Shown: piece after piece, positions 17,498-30,020 of the stretch
Position numbering within the stretch: position 1 is the first letter of the stretch
How the letters are laid out: every line of letters starts with the position of its first letter
Program-made: the position numbers and the translations under genes
Assembly: GCA_019914995.1 (NCBI GenBank)
Contig: CM034137.1
Location: 1,922,001 to 1,986,000 of the forward strand
DNA from: Acanthochlamys bracteata
Lineage: Eukaryota; Streptophyta; Magnoliopsida; Pandanales; Velloziaceae
DNA length: 64,000 nt
Direction of reading: 5' to 3'
The notes under the pieces: model-generated
What the model was told of the DNA's origin: nothing
Databases searched by the model: none
What the model saw: the letters and a program-made list of their open reading frames with translations, nothing else

Positions 17498-20400
17498 TCA
17501 AGGATCTGCTCTGGTCCTGGAACTCCCAAGGGTGAGCTCCAAGTCATCTGATCCACACTCTTCATGTATAGTCTCTCCTTCCCAAGGCTTGACAACTCCA
17601 TTCGCAAGTTCATTGCCATTGTTGCTGCTGTTCCCAAATGCAAACTCATCTGAGATAGCATCTGGCATCTGAACATCCAGTCCAGTCACACCTGGTAGAA
17701 CAGGCGAGCAAGTACCACTTTGCCCAGGAGTCCACATCATGGATGAGCCTCCACCAGCTGATACAGCTTCGTTGATGAAGCCAAATGGGTTTGGAGAAAC
17801 AAGGCTAAAAGTGGGTGAAGTAGGGCTGCCAGAAGGCTTCTGGATGCTCGCCAGCCATGAAGGCTCGATGATCTGCCGGCCAGGGCTTGGTGGGGTAGAA
17901 GATGGCTGGTACATTCCAGCCCATGCTGCTTGGGCACTAGCTTCATCCCAGTCGGTCTTTACACGGGGTGAGCGAGCAGTCGGGGAGCTTATAGGAGGGG
18001 TTACAGGAGCACTTATGGAGCCACCATGTATGTAGATATGGTGATAGTTTTGGAAATTCTTTGCAGAGGATGTGGGAGCAGATGGCAGGTTCTTGAGCCA
18101 CGGGATAAGAGAATTGACTTCAGTATCATTAATAGGAGTACTGCAATTAGTGATATATGGAGAAGCCTTGGGGCTAGGGAAGGAAGAAGATGTTGGGCTA
18201 GGGTTATAGGATGCACATGGACTTGGTTGGTATGATATACATGGGCTTGGTGTAGCTGAACCACCAACGACGTCCATTCTTTCCACTGGCTTGCATCCCT
18301 GAAACAAGTGGATAAGAGAAGCAACACTTACTAGACAGAAGATTTTATCCTATTTATGCAATAAGAATTCAATGCAAATGTCCGAAGTGCCACCAATTGT
18401 GAGGTCAGTTTAGGTAGCTAAAAAGTCATTTCTGAAGAAGGAATGGAACTACATCATCCTTTATGATTCCAAAGCTTTTGGAAAACCTGCATGGTACAGA
18501 CGCATGGGATCGAATTCTCAATCTTTCAGGTAATGGATTATCCTTCGCATAATTCTGTCCCTTCCATTGAGATTGTGAGATTGGTCAGTCAATGATGTTT
18601 CTAGGCTCAGATTCGTAGTCTATTCTTTTAAGAAAATGCCTCAGATATGTTCAAGAGTCAGAAATATAGTAAAATTCCAGGGTATATCAATGAAAGTTGG
18701 TGAAATAAGCAACTGACTGGCACTTTCTAATCTCTTATGAGAATATAGGTCTTAGACTACGAATAACCCTTACAGAAGGCCACAATAAAATATGAGTTCA
18801 TTCTAAATTATACAGCATAAGACGTCTTTTCCCTATGAAATAGGGAATGCCTTGGACCTAGGTAGTGGTGTTAGAAATGCAGCCATCACATATTCAGGTA
18901 GATACTGGCTTGGCTATCATATAAGGTCTTAGATGGTTCCAAGGTGATTGTTTCTTTTGTGTGCCTACTGAGGTCATAAACTGCCTAAACCTCTTAGCAA
19001 AACTTCAACAATATCAAATGAACAGAACAGTTACCATCTACAAAATTATGAAAATTGAAGCTAATGCTATTATAGTAAACGTTAAGACAGCAGAGAAGGC
19101 AGCGGAAGAAGGCCTACAAAGAACTTCATATTCATGCAAGGTAACATAAAACTAGACAAGAATAAATAGCCATTAAGTTTACATTTTCTGTTTACTTTTC
19201 CTTCAGAATGAAACAGAACAACAACATTTAGTTACAGCGGATAAAGCTTGCTCTAACTTGCAGCATCTAGGGCAGTCGGGAAACATGGTTTACAGCTTTC
19301 CTTAATTACAGAATCAAAATGGGACCATTACATAATGATCAAGTGCGTGTTTAGCTCGAAGTAAACTTGCGAAAAAAATTTTTTAAAATTAAAAATATTT
19401 AATAAAAAATAAATTTTTATATTTACTTGTATTAAAATAAATTTTAGATAGAAATTTTCATTTTAAAAATTTTATTTGTGTTAAAAAGAAATTTAGAAAA
19501 AATGAGTTCGGTAGGTTGGTAAATGAACCTAAAAACAAAGGACAGTAAGAAGTAGATGGGAGTACTAAAAAAGGAAGTGAATAAGTGGTCAACCTAGAAA
19601 CAGTAACAACCACCAATCCCAATGTCCACATTCTTCACTTTGGTGTAAAATAATAAAGATAATTAGCTACTAACTTACAAAAGTTAAATTCCTTCCCTTT
19701 CTGAAAAACATCAAAGATTGAAACTTTGGGGACAGTCGTTCACGTGCCACGACCTTCGCTTTCCTTTTAATTATTTATGCCAATAAATAAAATACTTAAC
19801 AACAACAAAAACAAATGTTAATAATTAGGCAAGTAAAGAGAGACAGCCCGTCCACACCTGCAGAAGCGAAGCAGAAACTGCTGCTGGCTTTTTTCCCGTC
19901 TTTTGCTTTTGTTTTTAGTTCTTTTCTATTTTACCGCATAGTAATCTGTGCCTAGAGAAATAAAATAAAAGAAAGCACTAAAGCAGGCCGAGTAACATGT
20001 AATTTCGTTCTCTCCCTTTCTTTCTTCTCAATCACTTGATCTTCGTTTTCGTGGCACGAGAAATCTTCAGCGCACCAGGTTAGCGTAAATCTCGTGACCC
20101 AACTCAAACGAAAATTACAATAATATCCTCCCTTCAATGACGATCAGACGCGTTTTTCCAGAGGGTTTTGGAATTTCGACAGGGTACAAAGGAAGGTGTG
20201 TACAGGTGATGAACCGAACGATGGCGTAGGCACGCTTTTGGCACTGTGTACAACTAAATCAAACGAACCCAAATCTTTTCTGATGCAAGAAGAAAATCAA
20301 CCCGCTACATTCTACCGAAAACATAACTTCTTTGATCAACAAAATCTCAACTGATTTCATCTCATAATTTACAAGCTAAACAAATTATTCTTGTTGCAGA

Positions 20401-20916
20401 AAATCAGAAGTTACTATGAACAACAACAAAAAAATAATCAGTCACAGAATTCAATCTAACCAAGCAAACGCCGGCGTTAAATTAGCAAATCGGAATCATT
20501 TCAGTTAACATAGACTAGAAACAGAAATTTCCCTAAACCATTTCCCATCTCACTAAACGAAATTAGATATTATTATTTTTCATCTTATCAAATCAAACGA
20601 AAACCAAACCTCACCAACAGAACAGAGCAACAGATCAGATCAAAACAAAGAAGAAGGTGAAGACGAAGAAGAAGAAGCAGTGCTTGTTGGGCTTGCGTAC
20701 CTTGCGATAAGTAGTCCCGTCGTCTTCAACAACCCAACCTGCTTCACGGCAAACAGCTTTAAGGACTTCGTTGTTATCACAGTGTTTGGGTAGCTTGTAG
20801 TTCCCATACATCCTCAACCCGGCGAATATCTTCGCCGCTATCGCTCTCCGCCTTCGTTCCCTTCTTTTGTTGTTCTCCCTTTCCCGCCATGTCGGCATAC
20901 GAGACCCCGACGTCAT
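17498..20916 (-). CDS. BEH4: BES1/BZR1-family brassinosteroid-response transcription factor (BEH4-like)
   Basis: Two exons on the minus strand, 20701-20916 and 17498-18298, with a 2.4 kb intron; 338 residues. The first exon encodes the plant-specific DNA-binding domain: [20 protein letters not shown], then [20 protein letters not shown] and [17 protein letters not shown]. The second exon is Ser/Pro-rich with many SPxxS-type sites, where GSK3-like kinases such as BIN2 phosphorylate this family ([20 protein letters not shown]). Near the C-terminus LELTL (residues 325-329) is an EAR repression motif that recruits TOPLESS co-repressors. Family members bind E-box or BRRE elements and control brassinosteroid-responsive genes. 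The exon 1 to exon 2 phase is 0. The BEH4-like assignment within the family is a guess. Confidence 0.93.
19345..19535. mobile_element. AT-rich MITE-like block in the BES1-type intron
   Basis: An AT-only core bounded by GTGCGTGTTTAGCTCG and by TTGGTAAATGAACC, similar in style to other small AT-rich blocks in this window with GTGTTTG-type ends. The inverted repeat is weak, so this could also be simple AT-rich intron sequence. Confidence 0.3.
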
Positions 20917-21512
20917 CCCTCCCCTCTAGCTACTAAATTCCTCCCAAGTACTCTTTCAATCTCTGAACTTCAAAACTTTCAAGCAACTTAGATCCAATAG
21001 AAATGATTCACGCAGGAAAACTCTATTGAAGTTCCGCAACGAAGAAAAAGTTTTAGGGAGACAAGAGGGAGGTAGCCGGAACTAGCGGGGGAGTAGAATA
21101 TAAACAGTAACAAAAACTCAGTTGATTGAATTGGAATTAAATAGTAAGTCGCCGGTGTTGTCCTGCAACTGCAAAACATAAAAATAAAATAAAATAAGTC
21201 CACAGCATGGACCTAAAGAGTCTAGTCTATTTTTTACAACAGCTGGTTAATAAAACAAAACCACTAACGTTTCTATTAATTACATGTGTGCCACTGAATA
21301 TGAGCTTTTGTTTTACTGATCAGGCCGGATTGGAGTAGGGGAACAACGGCAGGGGCCTTCCACGTTCCAGCATGCTGCAAGGTACTGTCACAACAATTTA
21401 ACAAGTGATTATACAGAAATTTGACATTATCTTTTATAATAAACTTAAAAACATATTATATATATATAATTTATTATTTTATAAAATGATTTGGGCCAGA
21501 CCTAGACCCACC

Positions 21513-21554
21513 CACGTGACTGATTTGGGCCTATCTCCGCCGCGTTCCCACGTG
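21513..21554 (-). promoter_or_regulatory. Two G-boxes upstream of the BES1-type gene
   Basis: CACGTG occurs at 21513-21518 and 21549-21554, with a GGGCC element between them, about 600-640 bases upstream of the start codon. G-boxes bind bZIP and bHLH factors, and BES1-family proteins bind related sites, so autoregulation is possible. This is inference only. Confidence 0.35.
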
Positions 21555-22379
21555 CATGGCCATTTGGGAAAACTCTGAATTTTTTATTTCATTTTCTTGA
21601 TAAAGTTGTAAATAGAGCAAAAGGATATGAATAAATTTGCTGTGTTTATTATTCTTGTATCCTGTTGTTTCTCTTGTTCACTTTTGTAAACTTTATGTTA
21701 TTTTTTTTCAAACAACAAAAATAAAAAACTTGTATTGTATAATGTACTAGTTCTGAAGACAGCTCCACAAATAGAAACAGAAAGATGAGGAAAGGATTCA
21801 TTATTACTAGATTGATTTAGTACGTATTGTAATTATGTAAGCGTAAAATTAATTTTACAGAAATAAAATTTGGTGAGAAAAAAATAGATACAAGTACAAT
21901 TTAAAGTATTAAATATATGAAATAAATTTTGAGTTAGAAAAATAAAATTAGTATGAAGCAAAAATAAATTTTTAAGTAATAACTGAAATTTATAAAATGA
22001 TAAAGTGAAACGTCTTGCAATTAATATATTTTTAGAAAATATTTGAAATACTTATCAAATATATAATTTTTACAGAATAAAAATATTAAATTTTAAAAAT
22101 AAATTTTTATTAAAAATAAAAAGAATATTATCAAATAAATTTTTTATGTATATTTTGAAAATTTTAAATAAGTTTTATAAAAACTTATAAAAAATTTATT
22201 AAAATAAAAATTTTTATACAAATGAAAGTGAAATGAACAGCCAAAACGTGCACTTGATTGAAATACCAGAGGTAGGAATTTATTTTTAGGACGAATAAAG
22301 TGTTATTGGTCTGACAAATATATGTATATTTATTATGTTACTCATTCTATATGCCAAGTTGAATTTGTTGGTCATATTA

Positions 22380-22583
22380 TTAGTTAAAAACAAATAATGC
22401 TTCAAGTGCATGACTTGGATATACGTATAATAGTTTTGATGGTTTGATTTTGCAAATTAAGTAGTTTGGATTATATTTTAGACAGAAATGATAATAATAA
22501 TAAGAGAGGGCGGCGTTGGTCACATGCATACACTCGCCAACCACGAACAACAACAACAACGCAATTGATAGTTTGATAACCAT
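22380..22583 (-). CDS. Possible small secreted protein, unrecognised
   Basis: A 67-residue frame starts with a good signal-peptide-like segment (MVIKLSIALLLLFVVGECMH, then VTNAA as a plausible cleavage region). A Tyr-rich stretch (ALSYYYYHF) follows, and then a stretch with no recognisable family features. Only the first half has gene-like codon content, so it may be a first exon whose true donor lies inside, or chance. No family was recognised. Confidence 0.25.
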   Translation of the reverse strand: MVIKLSIALLLLFVVGECMHVTNAALSYYYYHFCLKYNPNYLICKIKPSKLLYVYPSHALEALFVFN

Positions 22584-23210
22584 CTCTACATAATAATGCT
22601 ACCAATTTAATATAAAATCAATTACTTTATACATCATTATCATATCATGCGTTACGAAACCATAAGAACAAAAAAAAAAACTTTCTTCCGTGTTCTCTAT
22701 TCTTTTACCTGGACGGCTTGTTATTTGACTGTTGTAATCTAGGACAGATTCAACTCATGAAATAAGAGACATTGTTCAGATTCTGCAATTTTTCTACTTA
22801 TTAATTGTTTTGCTTTAGCTTTTCGGTTGCATGGATTATAGTAACCGGTGGAGAAACAGAAAGGAATAGAGGTAATGTGTCTGACACATGAATCTTGTTT
22901 GTCAGTAGAAGAAAGCGAGAAGAAAAATTTGAGAGCGGTGAAGCAGTTGGAACTTGGAAGCAGTTGCATCAGCTCTTCTGTCTCTTTTCATTCTTTATAT
23001 ATTTTTAAATAAGGGAAAAAACACTATCTTATTGAAGTACAGGTTTTTTTGTTGTTGTTAGCATATAGGGTATTTTAATTACTAAAAAATAAACTTTATT
23101 AAGTTGAATTCGATAAAAATGAATTAAGCTAAATTCATTAAAATATAAATAATAAATTCAATCTTGAAATCAAAATAATTAACTTTTTTACAAGTAAAAC
23201 AAACTCTTAA

Positions 23211-23481
23211 GATGTGTTTACTAAGTTTTAAATTTATTTTGTGAAAGTGACTTTGTAAAAAATAAATTTTAATTTTGAACGTGAGTTTGATTAAAAGTGA
23301 ATTTTTACAATTGTTTTTGAATTTAGAAGTGATATTTTTAGTTTTATTAAATTTTGAAAGTGATTTTTTATTGAAAACACTGAGTTTAAAATTTTTTTGG
23401 TTATTTTATTTTAAAAGTGAGTTAAGGATTGAAATTAAGTTTGAAAAAAAGAAATGAGTATGAAAAATTAGTGAACACTCC
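23211..23481. mobile_element. Small AT-rich TIR element (GTGTTTACTAA ends)
   Basis: Starts GATGTGTTTACTAAGTTTT and ends GAAAAATTAGTGAACACTCC, which reads GGAGTGTTCACTAATTTTTC on the other strand. That is an inverted repeat of roughly 15 matching bases. The interior is AT-rich with no transposase. No clear target duplication. Confidence 0.5.
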
Positions 23482-23953
23482 ATTTCTTGAAACATTTATG
23501 CACAGTTTGCTGCAATAAAAGGGCCCATAATGTTGGCCCATTAAAAGCCTATCTTACAGAACTTTCAGATGGATGGACATTCTAAAATTGCCCTATTCTT
23601 TGTTACAAGAAGTCGGATGGAGTTATTTTTGTTTTCTTAGAGCGTAACAGTAAATTCTAACCGAAGTTTGTCGAATTTTTACGATGTCGCTGTTTCGCAG
23701 TAATTTTCAGATTGACTCATATTGCAAACCTTACATTGGCCACCAAAATATTTTTATTATATTTTAAAAATAAAAATTTTATTTTTTTATTTAAAAAATA
23801 AATTTTATTAGATATAATATTTTATATATTTTTAATTAAATAATTCTTTAAAAATAAAATTTTTAATAAAAAATATAAATTTAAAAATTATTATTATGAA
23901 ATGGAATGACAAACCGTTCCCGTGATCCAACCAATCTTCTTGGGCATTATTAA

Positions 23954-24193
23954 GAGTGTGTTTGAAATTGTAAATACAATTTATAATTTTTTTATTTTAT
24001 ATTTTAAATATATATTTTATAAATATATAAAAAATTTATTTAAAAATTTAAAATATATAAAATAATTTAACATAATAAAATTTTTTTATATATATTTTTA
24101 TTATTTTTTTAAAAATAAAAAATAAAATTCAATTTTAAAAATAATTTTTATTTAATAAAAATTTTAGTTTATAAGTATTTCCAAACGTTTCTG
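23954..24193. mobile_element. Small AT-rich TIR element (GTGTTTGAAAT ends)
   Basis: Starts GAGTGTGTTTGAAATTG and ends ATTTCCAAACGTTTCTG, so both ends read roughly GTTTG(G)AAAT pointing inward. The AT-rich interior has no coding. It resembles the other AT-rich elements in this spacer. Confidence 0.5.
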
Positions 24194-24835
24194 AGTTTGA
24201 ATCAAATTGGCGTAACACTAACAAGAATAATAACAAGATGAACCAAAAGTAATTTGTCACCGAGAGATAAATCTCCATGTCGAAGGAATTTCGATCCTGT
24301 ATCATTCGCTTGCATTTTCTTGGTGCACCTTTACAAGTTCTTTTAACTATACTTTTTATCTTAAAATTTTAAACTAGAGAGATGAGATATGTTGGTAGTA
24401 ATGGAATAACATAGAACTAATTTCAAAATAAAACCGCTTCTAATAAGATTTTATAATAAATATTTAATAATTAAGAAAAAATAGAACACATGCGCTGTAC
24501 ATGAAAAGATTTTACATTAAAAAGAAAAAATAACAAATTATATTGTTACTTCTTTTGAGAAAATAATTAATTTTTTTGTTCAAAATTTAGATACACTTAA
24601 TTATAAAATACGCACAAGCTCTCACACAGCCCACCGCTCAAAATTAAAATTTACATATTAACTTTTAAATTTTATTTTTAGTAAAACTCGTTTACTAAAA
24701 TAAAATAAAAAGATTTTTATTTCAAAAATCATTTAAAAAAAAATCTTTTAATTAATGTCTAATTAGTTCAGTTAAATACGATTAATTGTTAAGCTAATTT
24801 AGTTGGGCTATCTCCATCTGCGTAGTTTATATTGG

Positions 24836-25095
24836 GGGTGTTTCTTAAATCTTAAATTTACTTTAAGAAAGTGAGTTTATAATAAATAAATTTAATTTTA
24901 TAAATAATTTAGTAAAAAAAATTATTGTGTCTATTTTTAAATTTAAAAGTGAAATTTTTAGGTTTAATATTCAAATTTTAAAAATAACTATTTTGTAAAA
25001 AATTGAATTGAATTTTTATATTTATTTTATTAGAAATTAAATTAAAGTTTTAAAAAAATGGATTTTTGGTTGACGGGTTCAGTTCAACAAACACC
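24836..25095. mobile_element. Small AT-rich TIR element (GGTGTTT ends)
   Basis: Starts GGGTGTTTCTTAAATCTTAA and ends AGTTCAACAAACACC, which reads GGTGTTTGTTGAACT on the other strand. The interior is AT-rich and non-coding. It has no confirmed target duplication. Confidence 0.5.
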
Positions 25096-26380
25096 AATTA
25101 GAAAACCACTAATAACTAATTAAATCAACGGCCGTCTCTATCAGCTCGTGCAAATAACTAGAAATAATTGTTAATTACTTTCAATTAAAAGATCAATGCA
25201 CTATTCTTTTATTTAATAGTGCATTTTTCCATCGCTTACAAGCTACAAGAATATTAATTATTCGAGCTTACAGTAATGGCCATTTAATTGTCTACTCCGA
25301 ACTTTCTGTGTTATCCTCTTCTTCACATTATAACTAAGAAAAGTTTGCTGATTAATTCCCTGCTCCGACTAATTAATTATACCAGTTTCAATTGATTAAA
25401 GTTTTTAATTACAATGTGTTGTAGCTTTGATGTGATATGCTCCTTGAAAGACAAACCCAAGTACAACATTTTCAAAATTAAGAAAACCTTTTTGATATCT
25501 TTCCAGCTATATATAAAATCTAACTAGACCTTTTGCTTCAAGGAAAAAAAAAACAAGTCAAAAGTTTCCCAAAGAGAAAAAAAAAGTCCTTGGCAGATAG
25601 CGATAGACCGTACACAAACGTGAAGCTTGTAGAAAAATAACATTTTCTCCATAATATTCAAAACACTGACTGCAAAATTATATACAAACAAGAAAGAAAG
25701 TAGGTTAGTGTTCCTTATTAGTTTTGCCACTTTGCCAATTGCTTCCATGACCCGTCTCTCTACTTATTAATCGTCAAACTTTTCTTCAGTTTCGATCCAA
25801 CTTGTTTAACTAACTCACTTCCTTGAATTATCATAAATTATCATTGCATTAAATTGTACACGCGTACATGCAATCATACGTTTAAAATTGATTAAATCTC
25901 TTGTATTATGTCGTTCTAATTTATTTCTTTCACATTTAAGCTAATTAATTTCATATCGCACACTTTTTCTTTGGCTTTCACTGCACTAACAGTGCATGCA
26001 CGTACGTGTTTATATACATTGAGAAGAAGGCTTGGATGCAGATGGACGGCATGGACGGTGGTGGTGAACTTAAGACCAAAGCAGCTATAAGGGAGAACAA
26101 AAAGCTGCCTGCCGGAAAGGTGTTCGCCAAAAGTGCTTCCACGAGTCGGCATTGCGACATGTTTATTCTTACTTTTGTCGGGTGAAGAAATTTTGAACTT
26201 AGAAACTTTTAACTTTCTACAAATATCTGTAAGAGATCGATAATTTAATTTCTCGGTTCCTTTTGCTGATCAGGTGACTTAAGAGTAGCAGCAGTAGAGT
26301 AGCTATCTTTATCTCGGTCGCTCTACTGCATCGCACGCGGGTACATTAGAATCCAAAGTCGTAGACCCCACCAACACCAA

Positions 26381-26387
26381 TATATAT
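26381..26387 (+). promoter_or_regulatory. TATA box of the secreted-peptide gene
   Basis: TATATAT sits about 83 bases before the ATG at 26470 and is followed by a CT-rich leader (CCCTCTCTCGTTCTCTCATC), a typical plant core promoter arrangement. Confidence 0.55.
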
Positions 26388-26469
26388 CGATCCCTCTCTC
26401 GTTCTCTCATCTCACCGCATCTACTTGAGAGAAACATCAAAGGAAATATTTTTGTGTCCTGTGGCAGCC

Positions 26470-26772
26470 ATGTTACGTAGCTGCAGAAGAATGGTGGTTT
26501 TTTTAATCTTCATGGCCTTCTTATTGCAGCTATCGCCTTACTCGCGAGCAAGAAAGCTACTCATGATCAGTACTGGTGGCGCTGAAGAAGTTATAATCAC
26601 CAACATATCCATGGCTGATGGAAAGAAAACTGTAAGCACTTCTTCGTCCTCTTCAATATCGCCTGAACAAGTTCGAGATCACAAGACGAAGGTGCCATTG
26701 ATAAATCGGTTGAAAGATTATAAATCTGGGAGGGTGCTGGGTTCTGTTCCAAGCCCAGGAATCGGCCATTAA
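26470..26772 (+). CDS. Small secreted peptide precursor with VPSPGIGH C-terminus (PIP/CEP-like)
   Basis: An intronless frame of 100 residues. The first ATG in frame is at 26470; upstream the frame opens only with non-ATG codons. An N-terminal signal peptide follows two basic residues (RRMVVFLIFMAFLLQLSPYS), then a variable Ser-rich middle (TVSTSSSSSISP), and the protein ends VLGSVPSPGIGH. The layout (signal, variable pro-region, short Pro/Gly-rich conserved end finishing in His) is that of plant post-translationally processed peptide hormones. The last residues recall PIP (SGPSxxGxGH) and CEP (SPGxGH) cores without being a perfect match to either. If it is a hormone, the mature peptide would be the last 10-15 residues, probably with hydroxyproline, sensed by a leucine-rich-repeat receptor kinase. 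Confidence 0.75.
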   Translation: MLRSCRRMVVFLIFMAFLLQLSPYSRARKLLMISTGGAEEVIITNISMADGKKTVSTSSSSSISPEQVRDHKTKVPLINRLKDYKSGRVLGSVPSPGIGH

Positions 26773-29700
26773 AGGCTGATGCGTTCATCTTTGAGTATTA
26801 AAAAAAAAAATTACACGTATACATTATTGTTGTTATTATTAGTATTATTATTATTAGCATGAAAGATTAGAGAAATAAATAAGAAGGAATTGAAGTCCTG
26901 CAGTCGTGAGACGAACTTGTACTGAAAGATGATATCATATATGTAACTGTTAATTTGTATTATCTTCTATTCTAGCTTTGTTTAAGTTTACATAATTTAT
27001 CAAAACTGGTTGGTTAATTACCACGTAGCATGCATTAGAACTACGTAAAGGTTGCTATTGTACTATATTTTGATGACGTTGAAATTAATGTTTATTATAT
27101 TTGTAAGTATATTCAAACTTTTTATACCTTTTTTCTTATAAATTTTTATGATGTTGATGATAATGATGAACAATCAGTTATTTAGCTAATACGTACGATT
27201 ATTAATTAAGAATGCTTAACTAATTCAAATGAATAATGCTAAACCCTCAAGGGTAATCAACCTAAAAGTTAATCAATTAAGCAACTAATGGCTTGTGTAA
27301 GACATCGTAACGTATCCTTAATTTTCACACGAAATTGGAAAGTTTAGTTATGTCTTAGAGTGTGAACTAAGACAAAAGTTGAAAGGATTTTGATGATATT
27401 TTAGTGTGGTTAAACGATCGAGTTAGTCCATGGTTATATTAATTGGTATATGCAATTATCAGAGAACCTGTTTATTTTGCTCGCATATAATTAAAGAAAT
27501 TAGTTGAAAAGAACAAGTGCCTTAAGGGGCCCCGTATGTGTATATACTAATTTGAATGATAATTGAAATCTTTTAATGATTAGGCATCATCATATACCTC
27601 CAACTCTACTCCTTATATTAATTAATTAAATAATTGACCGACGTAAGCTTTATGCAATTAGTAAGTAAAGAGAGTTGTTTGGACCATTAATAGACCTACA
27701 CATGGATTAATCGAGCTAGCTATAAGCTTCAAAACATTTTTTTAAAAACCAACTCATAGGTAACTAATTAGGTATAATTAAAAGATTCCAAGCTAAACAA
27801 TTTCTGAGACAGTTACTGATAAATTAAGTGTAGGAAGGAAACCAATACAAGAAAATTTTAAAATTTTAACAACTCGAGGCAATATACAACCGTTTTCTGT
27901 ATGGAGACACCGTCGCATTGTTCTGGCGTGCTAGCATGCATCGAGTTACCACTTCCAATGCTAGCATGAGTTGGGAACAATATAAGCATGACTTATGTGG
28001 GGGTTGGATTTCATCGACCTGTTTATTTTAGTCCATATAGTTTATACATCTCAACTACCGCCGAGGAGGAATCAACTAATCATATTTAAGAGTGCTTATT
28101 ATTTTTTATTTAATTTTTAATTATATATTTTTTAATATATCATTTAGAATATTTTTATATTTTTTAATTTAAAAGATACAAAAAAAATTTATTATCCTTC
28201 TTTTAAAAAATAAAACTATTTGAAAAAATTAAAATAAATTTTTTTTTTAATAAGTACTTTCAAATATTCAATAATACTGAGCAACTGCTGAACCAATCTA
28301 AAGACAAAAATAACCGGTGGCAAGTTAACCAACAAGAGAGTGATCCAACCGAAGATGGAAACGACCGACACTAACAATTTCCAACCCTTGGAACTATTGG
28401 AACGCTTATCCCATAGTTCCAAGTACAATCAGCTCAACCATAATATACATGATTCCTTCCTTCGGTCCACAACCAAGAGTAATTACCCATAAGTGGAAGC
28501 TACATATACCTACCCCATTTTAGATTTCATACAGATTTCAAAATACTTACGTATATTTCTTGACATGATCGATAGAAATGGGCATTAAATTAGATATCTA
28601 GATTAGCTTTTTGTGTGAAATTATATAATTAAGTCGGTAAGAATATTCAGTATTAACGTCTCATGCATATACATCAATTGAAGGAAATGTGGTCAATTTT
28701 TCTAAAAGTAAATGTCCTCCTATTGATCTTAGAAAATTATATATGTTAGTTGATGATGATATATAAATGGTTACATCATATGCTGATTCATGAATCAACG
28801 TATCCTATGGTCGTTGAAATGAATGCGACTTAATTGTAAAATTAATATCACAACGTTGTTTCTTAATTTATATTAATTGCTTCGAAATCCAGCCCTTCTT
28901 CTAGCCAATAAAGCAAGCATATGCAGGTTCAAAGACTTCTACAATAGGTATATATTGTAAAATTTAACGCATGATTGAATATAAATAATTCTTTGATATG
29001 TTAAAATTATACTTAAAGTGTAACTACTAAACGTTGGTCTAAAATTAATTATGATCAGGCGTATAGTATATTGTTAGTATGTCGCTTTTTTTGAATTAAT
29101 GAATTTATTTCTCTACGAGCTTGTTTACTTTGATTAGAAACATTATAAAAATAAAGTTATTTAAAAAATAATTATAAAACTAAGTTTAATTTTTATGTTT
29201 ATTTTTAATTAATTTTGTGTTTATTTTTAATTAAAATAAAGTTTTTAAATATTATTAATAAAATAAAATTTAAAAATTTATTAAAATAAAATTTTGATAA
29301 GTAATAATAATTAGTGTCAAAGGATCTATAGTTGGAATGATTTTAAATTAGAACTTTTTATAATAAACGTATTATTATTATTATTTAAAAATAGGTTTTT
29401 TTTTATTAAAAATAAATAAAAATAATCAATATAAAAATTTTATTAACTAAAATTTTCTATACTTTTTAAAATTTTAAATATTTTTTGAAAAACTTATAAA
29501 AAGTATATTAAAACATATGAACTATAAAATAAAAAAATTATTTTTCTAAAATAAAATACCAAACGTTCCCTTCTCCGGCCAGTGCTAGTTATTAAAATAT
29601 ATTTTTGAAAAATATATAAATCAATAATAATATAATTTATAATATATAATTTTTAAATTTATAATAAAATTCAAATTATTATAAACAAGTTATTTAAAAA

Positions 29701-29893
29701 TAATATAAAAAATTAAATGCACTGCCAAACTAGATCGAAGTTTATAATGCCACAATTAATAACTAGTATCTTTTGATAGAAATCTTAACCAATATCAACA
29801 GTCTGTATAGAATGAACAAGTGGTGAGACCGACAAACTTCTGTTATCCGGACCTCTTACTGGAACGTTTGAGCAGTGCGTTCTTTAAAAAAAA

Positions 29894-29942
<49 letters not shown>

Positions 29943-29986
29943 ATTTTATAAAATTTATTTAAATATAAAAAGTTTTACATAATAAA

Positions 29987-30020
<34 letters not shown>

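Larger units (their letters stand above)
21560..26376. other. AT-rich, transposon-littered intergenic region
   Basis: No multi-exon gene could be assembled here. It holds at least three small AT-rich TIR-like elements (23211-23481, 23954-24193, 24836-25095). A possible small secreted-protein frame lies at 22380-22583. Other open frames on the minus strand (22739-22969, 25524-25748, 25916-26160) lack family similarity or usable splice sites. A TATATAAAG motif on the minus strand just upstream of 22969 hints at a transcript, but I could not define one. Confidence 0.5.

Noticed and set aside
17739..18327. Four frames overlapping BES1-type exon 2
   Set aside because: Shadows in other frames of the Ser/Pro-rich coding exon.
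22739..22969. Possible microRNA or small protein transcript downstream of a minus-strand TATA-like motif
   Set aside because: No known microRNA sequence and no convincing hairpin were seen by eye; the protein frame has no family features.
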